DNA of 64,000 nucleotides from Cellulophaga baltica. GTDB taxonomy: Bacteria; Bacteroidota; Bacteroidia; Flavobacteriales; Flavobacteriaceae. Positions within the stretch are counted from its first letter, which is position 1; the number at the start of each line of letters is the position of its first letter. The stretch is from contig NZ_JAHKQN010000013.1 in the NCBI RefSeq assembly GCF_018861125.1, forward strand, positions 97,160-161,159. The letters run 5' to 3'. Of this stretch, positions 1 to 9,225 are shown one piece after another. Both the position numbers and the translations under genes were made by a program. The notes under the pieces were generated by a model that was not told the origin of the DNA, did no database searches, and saw only the letters and a program-made list of their open reading frames with translations.

Positions 1-303
1 TTCATTACATTAATCTATTATACTCTTCAGATACCTAAAAGCGTAAATAGTTGCTTTTTATTATAAAAAAAGAATTAAACTTTTCTTAAAAATTCTAACA
101 CCAAAGTTCTCAACATAATACAACAACAATAGATGAACTACAGTTTACATCGGTAACATGAAAATAATACCTGTGTCATTTACCCTAGTTTTTTACACCT
201 AATCTGATATTTTTCACTACATCGAAAAATAAGGTCGTTGAGCGAATCACAACCTATTAAAACAATATTCACAGCGTTATACTAGTGTAACAAAACGCAA
301 TTT
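1..303. other. intergenic region without a recognised gene
   Basis: This AT-rich stretch holds no convincing coding frame and no TAnnTTTG-type promoter box that I could find on either strand. The only structure seen is an imperfect 16-nt palindrome at 276-291 (GTTATACTAGTGTAAC, 14 of 16 positions symmetric), 12 nt before the start of the first gene. It could be an operator or chance. Confidence 0.5.
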
Positions 304-528
304 ATGAAAACTGTACTTTTAACTATCGCTTTAATTTTTATCGGAGTAACTGCTCAAGCTCAAGAAGCAGCTAAAGAAAAAGAAATAAAAGTAGAAACAA
401 CAGCAATGACTATTGTTACAAAAACTTCATACGAAACTTCCACTGCACGTTTATACAAGAATAGAAATTCAAGAATTATAAACGAATTATCATTCATTAC
501 TAAAGAGGATATCGCTAAATTATCTTAA
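304..528 (+). CDS. small secreted protein of unknown function
   Basis: A 74-residue protein. The first 20 residues form a typical Sec signal peptide: Lys at position 2, a hydrophobic core, then Ala-Gln-Ala-Gln at the likely cleavage site. The mature part is about 54 residues, Lys/Glu-rich at its start and Thr-rich in the middle, with no Cys and no motif I recognise. It would be released to the periplasm or beyond. It stands alone, with an imperfect palindrome just upstream and a promoter-bearing gap before the next gene. The signal peptide is the main reason to believe the gene is real; function is unknown. Confidence 0.6.
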   Translation: MKTVLLTIALIFIGVTAQAQEAAKEKEIKVETTAMTIVTKTSYETSTARLYKNRNSRIINELSFITKEDIAKLS

Positions 529-597
529 TTTTTACTGAATTACTGGTTTGAGTCAATCAAATATGTATCCACAATAATAAATCATTCACATAGCTTT

Positions 598-605
598 TAC
601 CTTTG
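598..605 (+). promoter_or_regulatory. Bacteroidota -7 promoter box for the SDR gene
   Basis: TACCTTTG matches the TAnnTTTG -7 consensus of Bacteroidota housekeeping promoters and lies 25 nt before the ATG of the downstream gene. A clear -33 TTTG is not visible, so this is a one-box assignment. Confidence 0.5.
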
Positions 606-630
606 TTACGAATCAAAAAAAGCTAAAAAA

Positions 631-1260
631 ATGGAAAATATATTAGTAGCTGGTGCCAATGGTACCACAGGAAAAAAAATAGTTCATCTTTTAAACGAAT
701 CACAATATTTTAATCCAATAGCAATGGTTCGTAAAGAAGAACAAGTAAAACAATTTTCAGATAAAAATATCACCACGATACTCGCCGATTTAGAAGGTGA
801 CTTAACTGATACTACAAAAAATATAGACAAAGTTATTTTTGCAGCAGGTTCTGGCGGTAAAAAAGTCGTAGAAGTTGACCAAGAAGGCGCTAAAAAATTA
901 ATTAAAGTATCAGAAAAACACAAGGTTAAAAAGTTTGTAATGTTAAGCTCAATGGGAGCTGACGAACCAGAAAATGCACCAAAACTAAAAGAGTATTTAA
1001 AAGCTAAACATAATGCAGATGAATACCTTACTGAAAGTGACTTAAACTATACGATAGTACGCCCTGGAACATTATCAAATAATAAAGGTGTTGGCAAAAT
1101 AAAATTATCTAAAAAATTAAATCAAAGTGGACAAATTTCAAGAGACGATGTTGCTCAAACTTTAGTTAGAAGTTTACATGATGATGTTGCTAATAAAGAG
1201 GCTTTTGAAATACTTGAAGGTAAAACTTTAATAGGAAGAGCGTTAGATAATACAAATTAA
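631..1260 (+). CDS. NAD(P)-binding atypical SDR family oxidoreductase
   Basis: A 209-residue cytoplasmic protein of the atypical short-chain dehydrogenase (SDR_a5/NmrA-like) group. The N-terminal Rossmann signature GANGTTG (residues 8-14) follows the first beta strand. A Leu-Ser-Ser-Met motif in the middle and the Tyr-Thr-Ile-Val-Arg-Pro-Gly strand near residue 140 are typical of the NAD(P)H-binding group that includes YwnB-like proteins. Length fits the family. The substrate is unknown; relatives act as NAD(P)H sensors or small-molecule reductases. It is transcribed alone from the box just upstream and ends 4 nt from the convergent efflux operon with no terminator visible between them. Confidence 0.85.
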   Translation: MENILVAGANGTTGKKIVHLLNESQYFNPIAMVRKEEQVKQFSDKNITTILADLEGDLTDTTKNIDKVIFAAGSGGKKVVEVDQEGAKKLIKVSEKHKVKKFVMLSSMGADEPENAPKLKEYLKAKHNADEYLTESDLNYTIVRPGTLSNNKGVGKIKLSKKLNQSGQISRDDVAQTLVRSLHDDVANKEAFEILEGKTLIGRALDNTN

Positions 1261-1264
1261 GATA

Positions 1265-1447
1265 CTATTGCTCAATATCATTAGCAGAAAATCCAACGAG
1301 TTCACTATCTGAAAATTCAAGAGTGAGCTCGATTGGGTTACAGCATACCTCACAATCTTCAATATAAGTTTGCCTAGTTACCGAAACATCTAACAACATA
1401 GATATTTCTTCCCAGCAATACGGACATTGAAAAAAGTGCTCGTACAT
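1265..1447 (-). CDS. CPXCG-motif cysteine-rich small protein
   Basis: A 60-residue protein with two Cys pairs, CPYC at residues 8-11 and CEVC at 32-35 (a further Cys at 36), spaced like a zinc ribbon. This fits the CPXCG cysteine-rich family of short bacterial proteins, whose function is not known to me. It has no signal peptide, so it is probably cytoplasmic and binds zinc. It starts one base after the stop codon of the TolC-type gene and so is almost certainly the last gene of the efflux operon. Translation of both could be coupled. Confidence 0.8.
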   Translation of the reverse strand: MYEHFFQCPYCWEEISMLLDVSVTRQTYIEDCEVCCNPIELTLEFSDSELVGFSANDIEQ

Positions 1448-1448
1448 A

Positions 1449-2810
1449 TTATAATTTTACATTCAACAACTGCCCAGTTAATTGCAATAATTCTACCTCT
1501 GCTAATTTAGCATCATATTTTGCTAAATTTTTATTGGTGCCTGCGTCTAACAAATTAATTTGCGCTTGCCTAAATTCTATCGACGTAATTCTACCTAACT
1601 GAAATTGCTCTTTTGAACGCTCAAAGTTATTCTGATTCGTTAATACATTTTGCTCTTGAATCTGATATATCTTAATTAAATTATCATAAATAGTTTTTGC
1701 ATTCTGGATATCACGTTCAATCTCAAGTGCCAATTGTTTTTTAACTATCTCTTGATTATCATAAGCAATTTTAGCATTTCTAACAGCTACTGACGTAGTA
1801 CCGCCATCAAATAAATTCCATGTTAAACTCGCAGTTAAATCTAAATCATAAGTATTTCTATTACTCCCAGGTATTACTTGTCCTGGTAAAAATGAACTTG
1901 ATGCACTCTGACTTAAATTCCAGCCATATTCACCTGTTAGATCAACTGTAGGTAAGTAACCAGATTTACTAACTTTAATATCGTATTCATTAATTTTCAA
2001 GTTTTTCTCTGCTTGTAATAAGGATACATTATTTTCATTAGACTTTAAAATGTGACTATCAAGCTCTAAACTAGGTGTAAACATTACAATAGTATCAACT
2101 TGATAAACTTTATTTAAGTCTTGATTAAGTACTACATTTAAATCTCGTCTTGCATTCACTAAGTCTTGTTTTGCATTTAATAATAAAATACTATCGTTTG
2201 TAAAATCAACTTGTGCATTTAAAATATCAAGCTTTGTATTTTGTCCATACTCAAAAGAATACTCTTCTCGAATAATACGATCTCTAGAAATCTCTAAAGC
2301 CTGCTCTAAAACATTATAGTTTTCTGTAAGTTGTGCTACTTGAAAATACACACTAAACATTTGAACAATTGTATTTTCAATTGTTTCTCTCGCTTGCAAT
2401 TCTGTTAACTGATACTGCTCCTTTAATTGCTTATAAGTATAAAACCTACCCAAACCGTCAAACAAGGTATAATCTAAACTAAGACCTGCACTATAATCTC
2501 TAGACTCTGCGTGATCAATTTCTAAATCAGCCCTTGGTGTAACGCCATCATCATCAAACTGACCAGGGTATTTTGTGTTACTATCTAAATCATTATAATT
2601 TGCACTTGCTGAACCTGACAGTGTTGGCAAATATCCTGAGTTTAAAATACTCTTATTGTTTGCTGCAATTTCTAAATCATTTGTAGCTACTTTAATTCCA
2701 AAATTATTTTCTAAAGCAATCGCAATCGCTTCTTCTTTAGTTAAAAAATTCTCCTGAGCGAAAATAGATCCACAAAAACAGAAAAGTAGTATTATATATA
2801 ATTTTCTCAT
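1449..2810 (-). CDS. TolC-family outer membrane efflux protein
   Basis: A 453-residue outer membrane channel subunit. It starts with a signal peptide ending in Ile-Phe-Ala-Gln. Two repeats of the outer membrane efflux protein fold follow, with long helical segments and the family's recurrent pattern of aromatic beta-strand segments, such as LSLDYTLFDG and LTWNLFDGG, that insert in the membrane. It would trimerise and join the adaptor and RND permease encoded just upstream to form a pump spanning both membranes. It lies 16 nt downstream of the permease and is cotranscribed with it. The substrate cannot be inferred. Confidence 0.93.
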   Translation of the reverse strand: MRKLYIILLFCFCGSIFAQENFLTKEEAIAIALENNFGIKVATNDLEIAANNKSILNSGYLPTLSGSASANYNDLDSNTKYPGQFDDDGVTPRADLEIDHAESRDYSAGLSLDYTLFDGLGRFYTYKQLKEQYQLTELQARETIENTIVQMFSVYFQVAQLTENYNVLEQALEISRDRIIREEYSFEYGQNTKLDILNAQVDFTNDSILLLNAKQDLVNARRDLNVVLNQDLNKVYQVDTIVMFTPSLELDSHILKSNENNVSLLQAEKNLKINEYDIKVSKSGYLPTVDLTGEYGWNLSQSASSSFLPGQVIPGSNRNTYDLDLTASLTWNLFDGGTTSVAVRNAKIAYDNQEIVKKQLALEIERDIQNAKTIYDNLIKIYQIQEQNVLTNQNNFERSKEQFQLGRITSIEFRQAQINLLDAGTNKNLAKYDAKLAEVELLQLTGQLLNVKL

Positions 2811-2826
2811 TGGTTACTGAGGTTTA

Positions 2827-5800
2827 TTAGTCGTTAAAATGTTCTTCTTCATCTCTTTCTTTGATAGCTCTTTCAACTTCTTCTTTCGTAATTTTATCGC
2901 CAGTAGCTAGCCACTTGACAATTACTTTAAGTTTATTATTGAATGCTAAAAATAATGGTAACATTACTAAAGTTAGTACTGTTGCAAATGCAATACCATA
3001 TGAGATTGAAATTGCCATTGGTTTTAAAAATTGTGCCTGTCTACTTTTTTCTAATAATAAAGGCGCTAAACCTGCAATAGTTGTTATTGAAGTTAAAAAT
3101 ATTGCTCTAAAACGTGATTTACCTGCTTCAAAAATAGCATCATCAAACTTCATACCTTCTTTCAAATTCGTATTAAACTTACCTATTAACACAAGTCCGT
3201 CATTCACCATAATACCAATTAAGGCGATAATACCTAATAATGAAAGTATGTTTACTGGGAAACCGTGAATCCAATGCCCCCATGATACCGCTGGTAAACA
3301 AAAAGGAATTAAAAGCAATAACATTAATGGTTGACTAAAGCTACGGAACGTAAATGCTATAGTTATATAGATTAATGCTAATACTGATAAACCAACTAAA
3401 CGTAATGAATCAGAGAATTTTTTTGCTTCACGATTTTGACCTTCGTAAGATGCTGATACTGATGAATATTTAGATTGAATATCAGGCATTATATTTTGTC
3501 TAATATCTAACATAATATCTGTACCACTGGTAACCTTACTATTTTTAAGGTCAGCTGTGACTTGTATTTCACGTTGCCCTTCTAAGTGATTAATAGCAAC
3601 ATCACCACGCTCAATAACATAACTTGCTATCTCTTTTAAAGGAACTTTTCCTCCATCTGGAGTATTAATTCTCATTTCATCTAAATCAGTTATAGATGAT
3701 CTGTTTTCTCTGTCATATCGAACCCAAACTTTAATTTCATCTTCGCCACGTTGAAAACGTTGTGCCTGCACCCCAAAGAAACCAGACCTTACTTGAGTCA
3801 TTACCGTTTGTAAATCTAAGCCTAATAAATAAGCATTTTCTTTAAGCTCTAATTTAATCTCTTTAATTCCGGCAGGGTCATTATCTGCAACGTCTTTTAA
3901 AAGAGCGTTGTTTTGTAATGCTGTTTTTAACTCTTTTTTAGCCTGCTTTAATTCTACAATATTATTACTCAATAATGAAACAGCAACAGGGTCACCACCA
4001 AAATTACCACCCGAACCATATATCAAGCTTTCAACACCGATAACTGGACCTACAAGATCTTGAATACTATTTGAAACTAATTCAGATGTAATATTATCTG
4101 GCCTTTCTTCACCGACCAAAAGGTTAATTGATAACGAAGCTGTAGAAGAACCTGGACCTACATTTTTAATTACATTATCAAACAAAACTTTATCAGTACC
4201 TTTTAGATACTTTTCGGTAAATTCTTGATTTATAATTTGTGCTTTACTTTCTATAAGCGTGATTATAGAATCAGTTATAACTTCATTTGTACCGTTTGGC
4301 ATTTCTAAACTAATAGAAACACGATCACTCGCTACGTTAGGGAAAAATGCGGTTCTAATAATTCCTGAACCAACAGAACCCATAGTTAATGCTAAAGCAA
4401 CTGCAAAAAATGAAAAAGTCAGTATCTTATATTTTAAAGCAAATCTTAAAATTGGTGAGTAAAAATCATCACGCATCCAATTCATAAAACGATCACCTAA
4501 TTGATTAATTACACGCAATTTTGCAAAAGCTTGTCCTATTTTAGAGGTAGGTTCTTTTTCTATAGTTTTTAAAGCTTTAGAATGTGCTAAATGGGCTGGT
4601 AATATTATTAACGCTTCTACTAAAGACACAATTAATGTTAAGAGCACAATTACCGAAACTTCACCAAAATTATCTCCTATTCTACCATCTAAAAACAAGA
4701 ACATAGAAAATGCTAGTAATGTAGTTATAATCGCAGATACAATTGGCGGAATAACCTCTAGAGTACCATCAATAGCTGCATTAATTGGCGACTTCCCTTT
4801 TTCGTAATGTTGGTATATATTTTCCGCAATAACAATTCCATCATCTACCAGAATACCAATAACGATAATCATCCCAAAAAGAGAAAGCACATTAATTGTA
4901 ACATCAAAATATCCTGCAAAAATAAACATTCCTAAGAATGATATAGGCAAACCAAAAGCTACCCAAAATGCTAAACGTGTATTTAAGAATAATGATAAAA
5001 ATATGAGCACCAACAACATTCCTTGCCATGCATTGGTAATTAAAAGTTGCGTACGTTGGCCTAATGTTATTGATTGATCTCTAACAACATCAAGATGAAT
5101 ATTGTTATATTTCGCATTAAAATCTTCAATATATTCTTTAACTCTATCAGCTGATACAATTAAATCTTCAGAATTCGTATTTGTAATTTCAACTGATACT
5201 GATAAGTTTCCGTTGTAATATGATGCATTTGGTGTTTCTTCAAAACGATCACGAACGATGGCAACATCTTTCAATCTAATTGTTTGACCTGTGGGTGTAG
5301 ATTTAATTACTAAATAAGAAAGTTCTTCACCATAATAAGCTCTATTATTCGCTCTAATTAAAAACTCTTCAGCATCGGTTTTAATATTACCCCCTGTAAC
5401 TAAAATATTGGCATTTGAAACTGCCGCAGAAACATCACTAAATGAAATATTATAGGCTAATAAGCTATTTTCATTAACTGCAATTTCAATTTCTTCATCA
5501 GGAAAACCAGATATTTCTATTTGAGAGATGCCTTCTATACCACGAATATCATTTTCAACCTGCCTTCCAACTTGCTTTAAAGTAACTAAAGGAATATTAT
5601 CTCCACTAATTGCAAAACTAATAGTTTCTCTAATATTCTCAGTTTTAGCAACTACTAATGGCTCCATACCTGTTGGAAAAGATGGAACTCTATCTACCGC
5701 ATTTTTTACTTCTAAAAGCATAAAATCGATATTCTCCCCTTTCTCTATTTCTACAGTAATTGATCCACTATCTTCTGTTGAAGTGGATGTTACTCTATCA

Positions 5801-6033
5801 ACTCCTTCGAGTCCTTTTAAGTTATCTTCTATTTTTAAAACAATTCCTTCTTCAATTTCTTGAGGTGACGCACCAGGATAAGCTATTGTGACCGTTATAA
5901 TTTTAGAATCAACTAAAGGAAAATAGGAAGACTTTAATGATAATGCCCCAACCATACCAAAAACTACAACTGCTAAAAGAAAAACAGAAACAGCTACGTG
6001 GTATTTAATAAAATACGATATTATTTTTCTCAT
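2827..6033 (-). CDS. RND efflux pump inner-membrane permease
   Basis: A 1068-residue AcrB/MexF-type permease that uses proton motive force to export small molecules. It has the RND layout: one N-terminal helix, a large periplasmic loop, six helices, a second loop and six helices. The helix-4 motif GILVDDGIV carries the Asp pair used for proton relay in hydrophobe/amphiphile exporters, which argues against a heavy-metal pump. A matching helix-10 segment reads GIMVNDGLVL. Length is normal for the family. Its ATG shares one base with the adaptor's stop codon (TAATG), so translation is probably coupled. Long frames on the opposite strand inside it are shadows. Confidence 0.95.
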   Translation of the reverse strand: MRKIISYFIKYHVAVSVFLLAVVVFGMVGALSLKSSYFPLVDSKIITVTIAYPGASPQEIEEGIVLKIEDNLKGLEGVDRVTSTSTEDSGSITVEIEKGENIDFMLLEVKNAVDRVPSFPTGMEPLVVAKTENIRETISFAISGDNIPLVTLKQVGRQVENDIRGIEGISQIEISGFPDEEIEIAVNENSLLAYNISFSDVSAAVSNANILVTGGNIKTDAEEFLIRANNRAYYGEELSYLVIKSTPTGQTIRLKDVAIVRDRFEETPNASYYNGNLSVSVEITNTNSEDLIVSADRVKEYIEDFNAKYNNIHLDVVRDQSITLGQRTQLLITNAWQGMLLVLIFLSLFLNTRLAFWVAFGLPISFLGMFIFAGYFDVTINVLSLFGMIIVIGILVDDGIVIAENIYQHYEKGKSPINAAIDGTLEVIPPIVSAIITTLLAFSMFLFLDGRIGDNFGEVSVIVLLTLIVSLVEALIILPAHLAHSKALKTIEKEPTSKIGQAFAKLRVINQLGDRFMNWMRDDFYSPILRFALKYKILTFSFFAVALALTMGSVGSGIIRTAFFPNVASDRVSISLEMPNGTNEVITDSIITLIESKAQIINQEFTEKYLKGTDKVLFDNVIKNVGPGSSTASLSINLLVGEERPDNITSELVSNSIQDLVGPVIGVESLIYGSGGNFGGDPVAVSLLSNNIVELKQAKKELKTALQNNALLKDVADNDPAGIKEIKLELKENAYLLGLDLQTVMTQVRSGFFGVQAQRFQRGEDEIKVWVRYDRENRSSITDLDEMRINTPDGGKVPLKEIASYVIERGDVAINHLEGQREIQVTADLKNSKVTSGTDIMLDIRQNIMPDIQSKYSSVSASYEGQNREAKKFSDSLRLVGLSVLALIYITIAFTFRSFSQPLMLLLLIPFCLPAVSWGHWIHGFPVNILSLLGIIALIGIMVNDGLVLIGKFNTNLKEGMKFDDAIFEAGKSRFRAIFLTSITTIAGLAPLLLEKSRQAQFLKPMAISISYGIAFATVLTLVMLPLFLAFNNKLKVIVKWLATGDKITKEEVERAIKERDEEEHFND

Positions 6034-7163
6034 TAGTCAACTGTATTTTCTTGGTTAACATCAATTTTTTTAACCAGCATACCTGCATAAGCACCTACTA
6101 TTGGTTTAGCTACAATAGTTTCACCTTCTGGCACACCTTTTAAAATTACAGTTTTATCTGAAAAATATATTGGAGTAACATCAACAACATCTAAAATACT
6201 ATCGCGTATTACAAAAATTTGATTAGCCTCTGAAAGCAAACCACGATCAACTTCTATAGCATTTTCTTCTTTCTTGGCATTTAGTTTTGCTTCTAAATAC
6301 ATTCCTTCTTTTAAACCTTCATTCTTAATTTCAATAAAAGCTTTGATTGTCTGAGATTCTTGGTCTACATTACCGTTAATACGTGTAACAATGCCTGTGT
6401 ACTCATCTGTCTTATCTAAATTAATTAAAGTAACACTCTCACCTATCTTTAATAAATCACTATAGGTTTTTGGCACTGATACCTCAAGCTCATAAACATC
6501 TGTATTGATAAATTCCCCTAGTTTTTGACCAGTTCTAACTAAAGTTCCTTCGTTCACTAATGCTTCAGTTAGTACACCTTTAAAAGGGGCTGTTATTCTA
6601 TATTTTGCCAAACGTTGCTCTAAAGTTTTAACATCGTAATAGCTAGTAAGGATCTCTCTACCTGTAATAAAGTATTTTTCTTTATCAGTTGTCATTTCTG
6701 GCAACTCAGGCGTTACAGCATTCATATCAAAAGAACTTAAATATGCTTGCCATTTATCATATATTTCAGGATAATCTAACCTTAAATCGGGCATTATTGA
6801 AGTTAGCAGATTATACAAATTACTTTTAGCAGATTGAACTGTTGCTGTATATTCCGAAGCGTCAATTCTAATAATAGTTTCTCCTCTATTATAACTTTCA
6901 CCAGTTTTAAAAAGTTTGCTCCCTTTATTAAAAACACCTTGTACTTCTGCATAAAGTTCAACACGCCTTTTTGCTACAACATTACCATGTGCCGAAATTA
7001 CAATAGGAACTGTACCGTTTTTGACTTTAGAAGAAAAAACTGTTTTAACAACTTTATCTGGTTTGGGCTTATTAGTTTTTTTATTATTAACTAATGCAAT
7101 TGCTGCATAAATAGAAAGCGCTATTAGGACAATGCCTAAAATAGATAGTACTATTTTTCTCAT
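6033..7163 (-). CDS. RND efflux periplasmic adaptor (membrane fusion protein)
   Basis: A 376-residue HlyD/AcrA-type adaptor, first gene of the efflux operon. A single N-terminal membrane anchor (about residues 5-25) is followed by a lipoyl/barrel-sandwich half motif, a helical hairpin, the returning lipoyl half (YRITAPFKGVLTEALVNEGT, about residues 190-210) and a beta-barrel domain. The region between lipoyl halves is rather long and lacks extended coiled coil. It bridges the permease and the TolC-type channel. Expression probably starts at the -7 box about 40 nt upstream. No regulator gene is next to it. Confidence 0.92.
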   Translation of the reverse strand: MRKIVLSILGIVLIALSIYAAIALVNNKKTNKPKPDKVVKTVFSSKVKNGTVPIVISAHGNVVAKRRVELYAEVQGVFNKGSKLFKTGESYNRGETIIRIDASEYTATVQSAKSNLYNLLTSIMPDLRLDYPEIYDKWQAYLSSFDMNAVTPELPEMTTDKEKYFITGREILTSYYDVKTLEQRLAKYRITAPFKGVLTEALVNEGTLVRTGQKLGEFINTDVYELEVSVPKTYSDLLKIGESVTLINLDKTDEYTGIVTRINGNVDQESQTIKAFIEIKNEGLKEGMYLEAKLNAKKEENAIEVDRGLLSEANQIFVIRDSILDVVDVTPIYFSDKTVILKGVPEGETIVAKPIVGAYAGMLVKKIDVNQENTVD

Positions 7164-7200
7164 AATTTAGTTTGTGATAGCTTAGTTCGGTATATGATGA

Positions 7201-7208
7201 CAAAACTA
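7201..7208 (-). promoter_or_regulatory. -7 promoter box for the efflux operon
   Basis: On the minus strand the sequence reads TAGTTTTG, a match to TAnnTTTG, 37 nt before the adaptor ATG. No good -33 TTTG is at the expected distance, so the promoter may be weak or activator-dependent. Confidence 0.45.
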
Positions 7209-7337
7209 TCTAATAGTTTAATCTAATTTAGTTAAACATATCTTAAAACCAACTATTTAGCATGAGTAAAAACAGAGAGTGAGCACTAATAACACTAACT
7301 CTTTCAAGGCTTTAACATTTATCTTTTACGAAAGAAA

Positions 7338-8180
7338 CTAATCGATAATATATTCCGAAGAATCATCCTTAAAATTTACATTATCGCTATCTAATGTTTG
7401 TAAATTTTCAATATTTAATTTTTCTAAATTTTCATATGATGAAAATCTATTTCCTTGTAGTTGCAAATATTTTAATTCTTTTAGTTTTTCAATTCCATTT
7501 GGCACTTCTCCTTCAAAATTGTTGTACGCTAAACTCAGCTCAGTTAAATTCGGGAATTGTTCAAAATCAATAGTTATAATGCCACTAAGTTTATTGCCAA
7601 ATAAACCTAAAACTTCTATTTTTTTTAAAATTTCAATTTCCTTAGGTATACCTCCTTCAAAATAATTTCCTGAAATGTTTATTACTCTTAAATTTGAGGC
7701 ATCTTTTATACTTGAAGGAATAGGACCATCAAAAGAGTTGTTAAATAAAGTAAGTTCCTCCAAATTTTCACACATTGAATAATTTTTAGGTAAATTTCCT
7801 TTCAAATTATTCATTTCTAGATTAACAAGTTTAATATTTGGTATATAGAATAGTTCTTGCGGTAGTTTACCGCAAACTTTATTTAATGATAGATTTAAGG
7901 AAGTTAAATATTCTAGCTCTCCGATACTTTTAGGTATTTTTCCAGATAAGTTATTTCTACTTAAATCTATAGCAATTACATGACCATCTTTGATAGTTAA
8001 ACCATGCCACGTTGATATTGGTTGTTTTAAATTCCATTTAGCTGTCCATTGATTACCATTCAATTCTTTGTAAAAATCTAGTAAAACAGATTTTTCTGTA
8101 TCAGATATAACCTGAGCTTGTATGGAGCAACAAAAAATTAACACAAAAATGGTAATAACATTCTGGTTAAGCAGTTTCAT
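7338..8180 (-). CDS. secreted leucine-rich-repeat protein (copy 1)
   Basis: A 280-residue secreted protein. A signal peptide (about residues 1-22, ending Ile-Gln-Ala-Gln) precedes a capping segment with the W..W....STWHGL pattern, then about seven LRRs of 23-24 residues. The repeats carry the plant-type consensus with N.L.G.IP (for example LSRNNLSGKIP), ending in a short acidic tail. The repeats form a solenoid for protein or glycan binding; no enzymatic domain, no membrane anchor and no type IX sorting domain are visible. It is the last of three related tandem genes, separated from the next by a hairpin terminator, so it may have its own promoter. Ligand unknown. Confidence 0.85.
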   Translation of the reverse strand: MKLLNQNVITIFVLIFCCSIQAQVISDTEKSVLLDFYKELNGNQWTAKWNLKQPISTWHGLTIKDGHVIAIDLSRNNLSGKIPKSIGELEYLTSLNLSLNKVCGKLPQELFYIPNIKLVNLEMNNLKGNLPKNYSMCENLEELTLFNNSFDGPIPSSIKDASNLRVINISGNYFEGGIPKEIEILKKIEVLGLFGNKLSGIITIDFEQFPNLTELSLAYNNFEGEVPNGIEKLKELKYLQLQGNRFSSYENLEKLNIENLQTLDSDNVNFKDDSSEYIID

Positions 8181-8255
8181 TTTAATGGTAGTATTTAGAT
8201 TTGGTATTATTAGAACGCCAAACTTTAACTTTTCTTATTAAAAAGTCTAAAATAC

Positions 8256-8285
8256 AAAAAAGAGAAGTGATATCACCTCTCTTTT
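8256..8285 (-). terminator. hairpin terminator after LRR copy 2
   Basis: An inverted repeat centred on GTGATATCAC, extended by AGAGA/TCTCT arms with one mismatch. On the minus strand it is followed by a T-run. It sits 25 nt past the stop of the middle LRR gene and before the last one. Confidence 0.6.
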
Positions 8286-8310
8286 AACTTCAAACTAAAC
8301 TATACATTTA

Positions 8311-9225
8311 TTACTCTTCGTCTTCAAAAACAGTATTTGCTACTCTTGTTTTATATACATTAATATCTTTATATTCTGGCTCTGTTTCTATTTTATCTTT
8401 ATCAAAATCAAACACTAATAAGCTATTCGTTTTAATGGTGTGAACATCTTCAAAAGAATCAAAACCATTGTTCTGAACTTGAAAAATTCTTAAACTTACA
8501 AGCTCACCAACTTCTTTAGGAATAGCTCCGTCAAGACTATTATTTGCTAAAACTAATTCTTGTAAATTTTTAAGTTTACCAAGCTCAGCTGGCATATGCC
8601 CTTGCAAGCTATTTTCAAATAGTCCTAAAGATTCTAAATTTTCTAAACTTCCGATAGATGTTGGTATTTCTCCTTTAAAGTTATTACTTGAAAGATTCAA
8701 TATTTTAAGTTTTGATAAATCTCCTATATTATTTGGCAGTCCTCCAGACAAAAAATTATTAAAAGCAGTAAGCTCTTGTAATTGTTTCATATTCGTTAAA
8801 TCATCAGGTAATGAACCTTTTAATTTATTCATTTCAATTTTTAAAATCACAAGATTTTCTAAATAACTAATCTGTTCTGGTAAAACACCTGTTAATTGAT
8901 TAAAAGCTAAATTTAAAACTTTTAAATTTTTCAAATCACCAATACTTGAAGGCAGAACACCTTGTAGATTGTTGTGAAATAAATTGATTTTTACTACAGC
9001 ATCATTTTTAACGGTAATACCGTGCCATGTTGCTACTGGAGTATTAATATCCCAAGTAGTTCCCCACTCTTTACCATTTGTATTTTCGTATAAATCAATT
9101 AGGGCTTTTTTTTCTTCTTTAGAAACCTCAGCTAATACTGAAAAACTAAACATTAAAATTACACCCAGTAATAAAAAGCTTTTCTTACCACTAAAAAATG
9201 TCATTTTATTCATCATCATCTTCAA
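8311..9225 (-). CDS. secreted leucine-rich-repeat protein (copy 2)
   Basis: A 304-residue secreted LRR protein, paralogous to both neighbours. The order is the same: signal peptide, cap segment (TNGKEWGTTWDINTPVATWHG), about seven plant-type LRRs with N.L.G..P, and an acidic C-terminus (FEDEE). The start is ambiguous. Three consecutive ATG codons overlap the end of the upstream LRR gene, and a fourth ATG at 9204 lies just after that gene's stop; the latter gives a cleaner signal peptide. The overlap implies translational coupling with copy 3. The function is presumably extracellular binding. Confidence 0.85.
   Translation of the reverse strand: MKMMMNKMTFFSGKKSFLLLGVILMFSFSVLAEVSKEEKKALIDLYENTNGKEWGTTWDINTPVATWHGITVKNDAVVKINLFHNNLQGVLPSSIGDLKNLKVLNLAFNQLTGVLPEQISYLENLVILKIEMNKLKGSLPDDLTNMKQLQELTAFNNFLSGGLPNNIGDLSKLKILNLSSNNFKGEIPTSIGSLENLESLGLFENSLQGHMPAELGKLKNLQELVLANNSLDGAIPKEVGELVSLRIFQVQNNGFDSFEDVHTIKTNSLLVFDFDKDKIETEPEYKDINVYKTRVANTVFEDEE

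Noticed and set aside
2861-3268. 135-codon open frame on the plus strand inside the RND permease gene
   Set aside because: It is the antisense shadow of a strongly conserved permease; low-complexity Ser/Ile/Asn-rich product with no domain. The same applies to frames at 4259-4462 and 5528-5863.
7261-7320. Possible terminator after the last LRR gene
   Set aside because: The inverted repeat AGAGTGAG/CTAACTCT is short and mismatched with no T-run on the minus strand.
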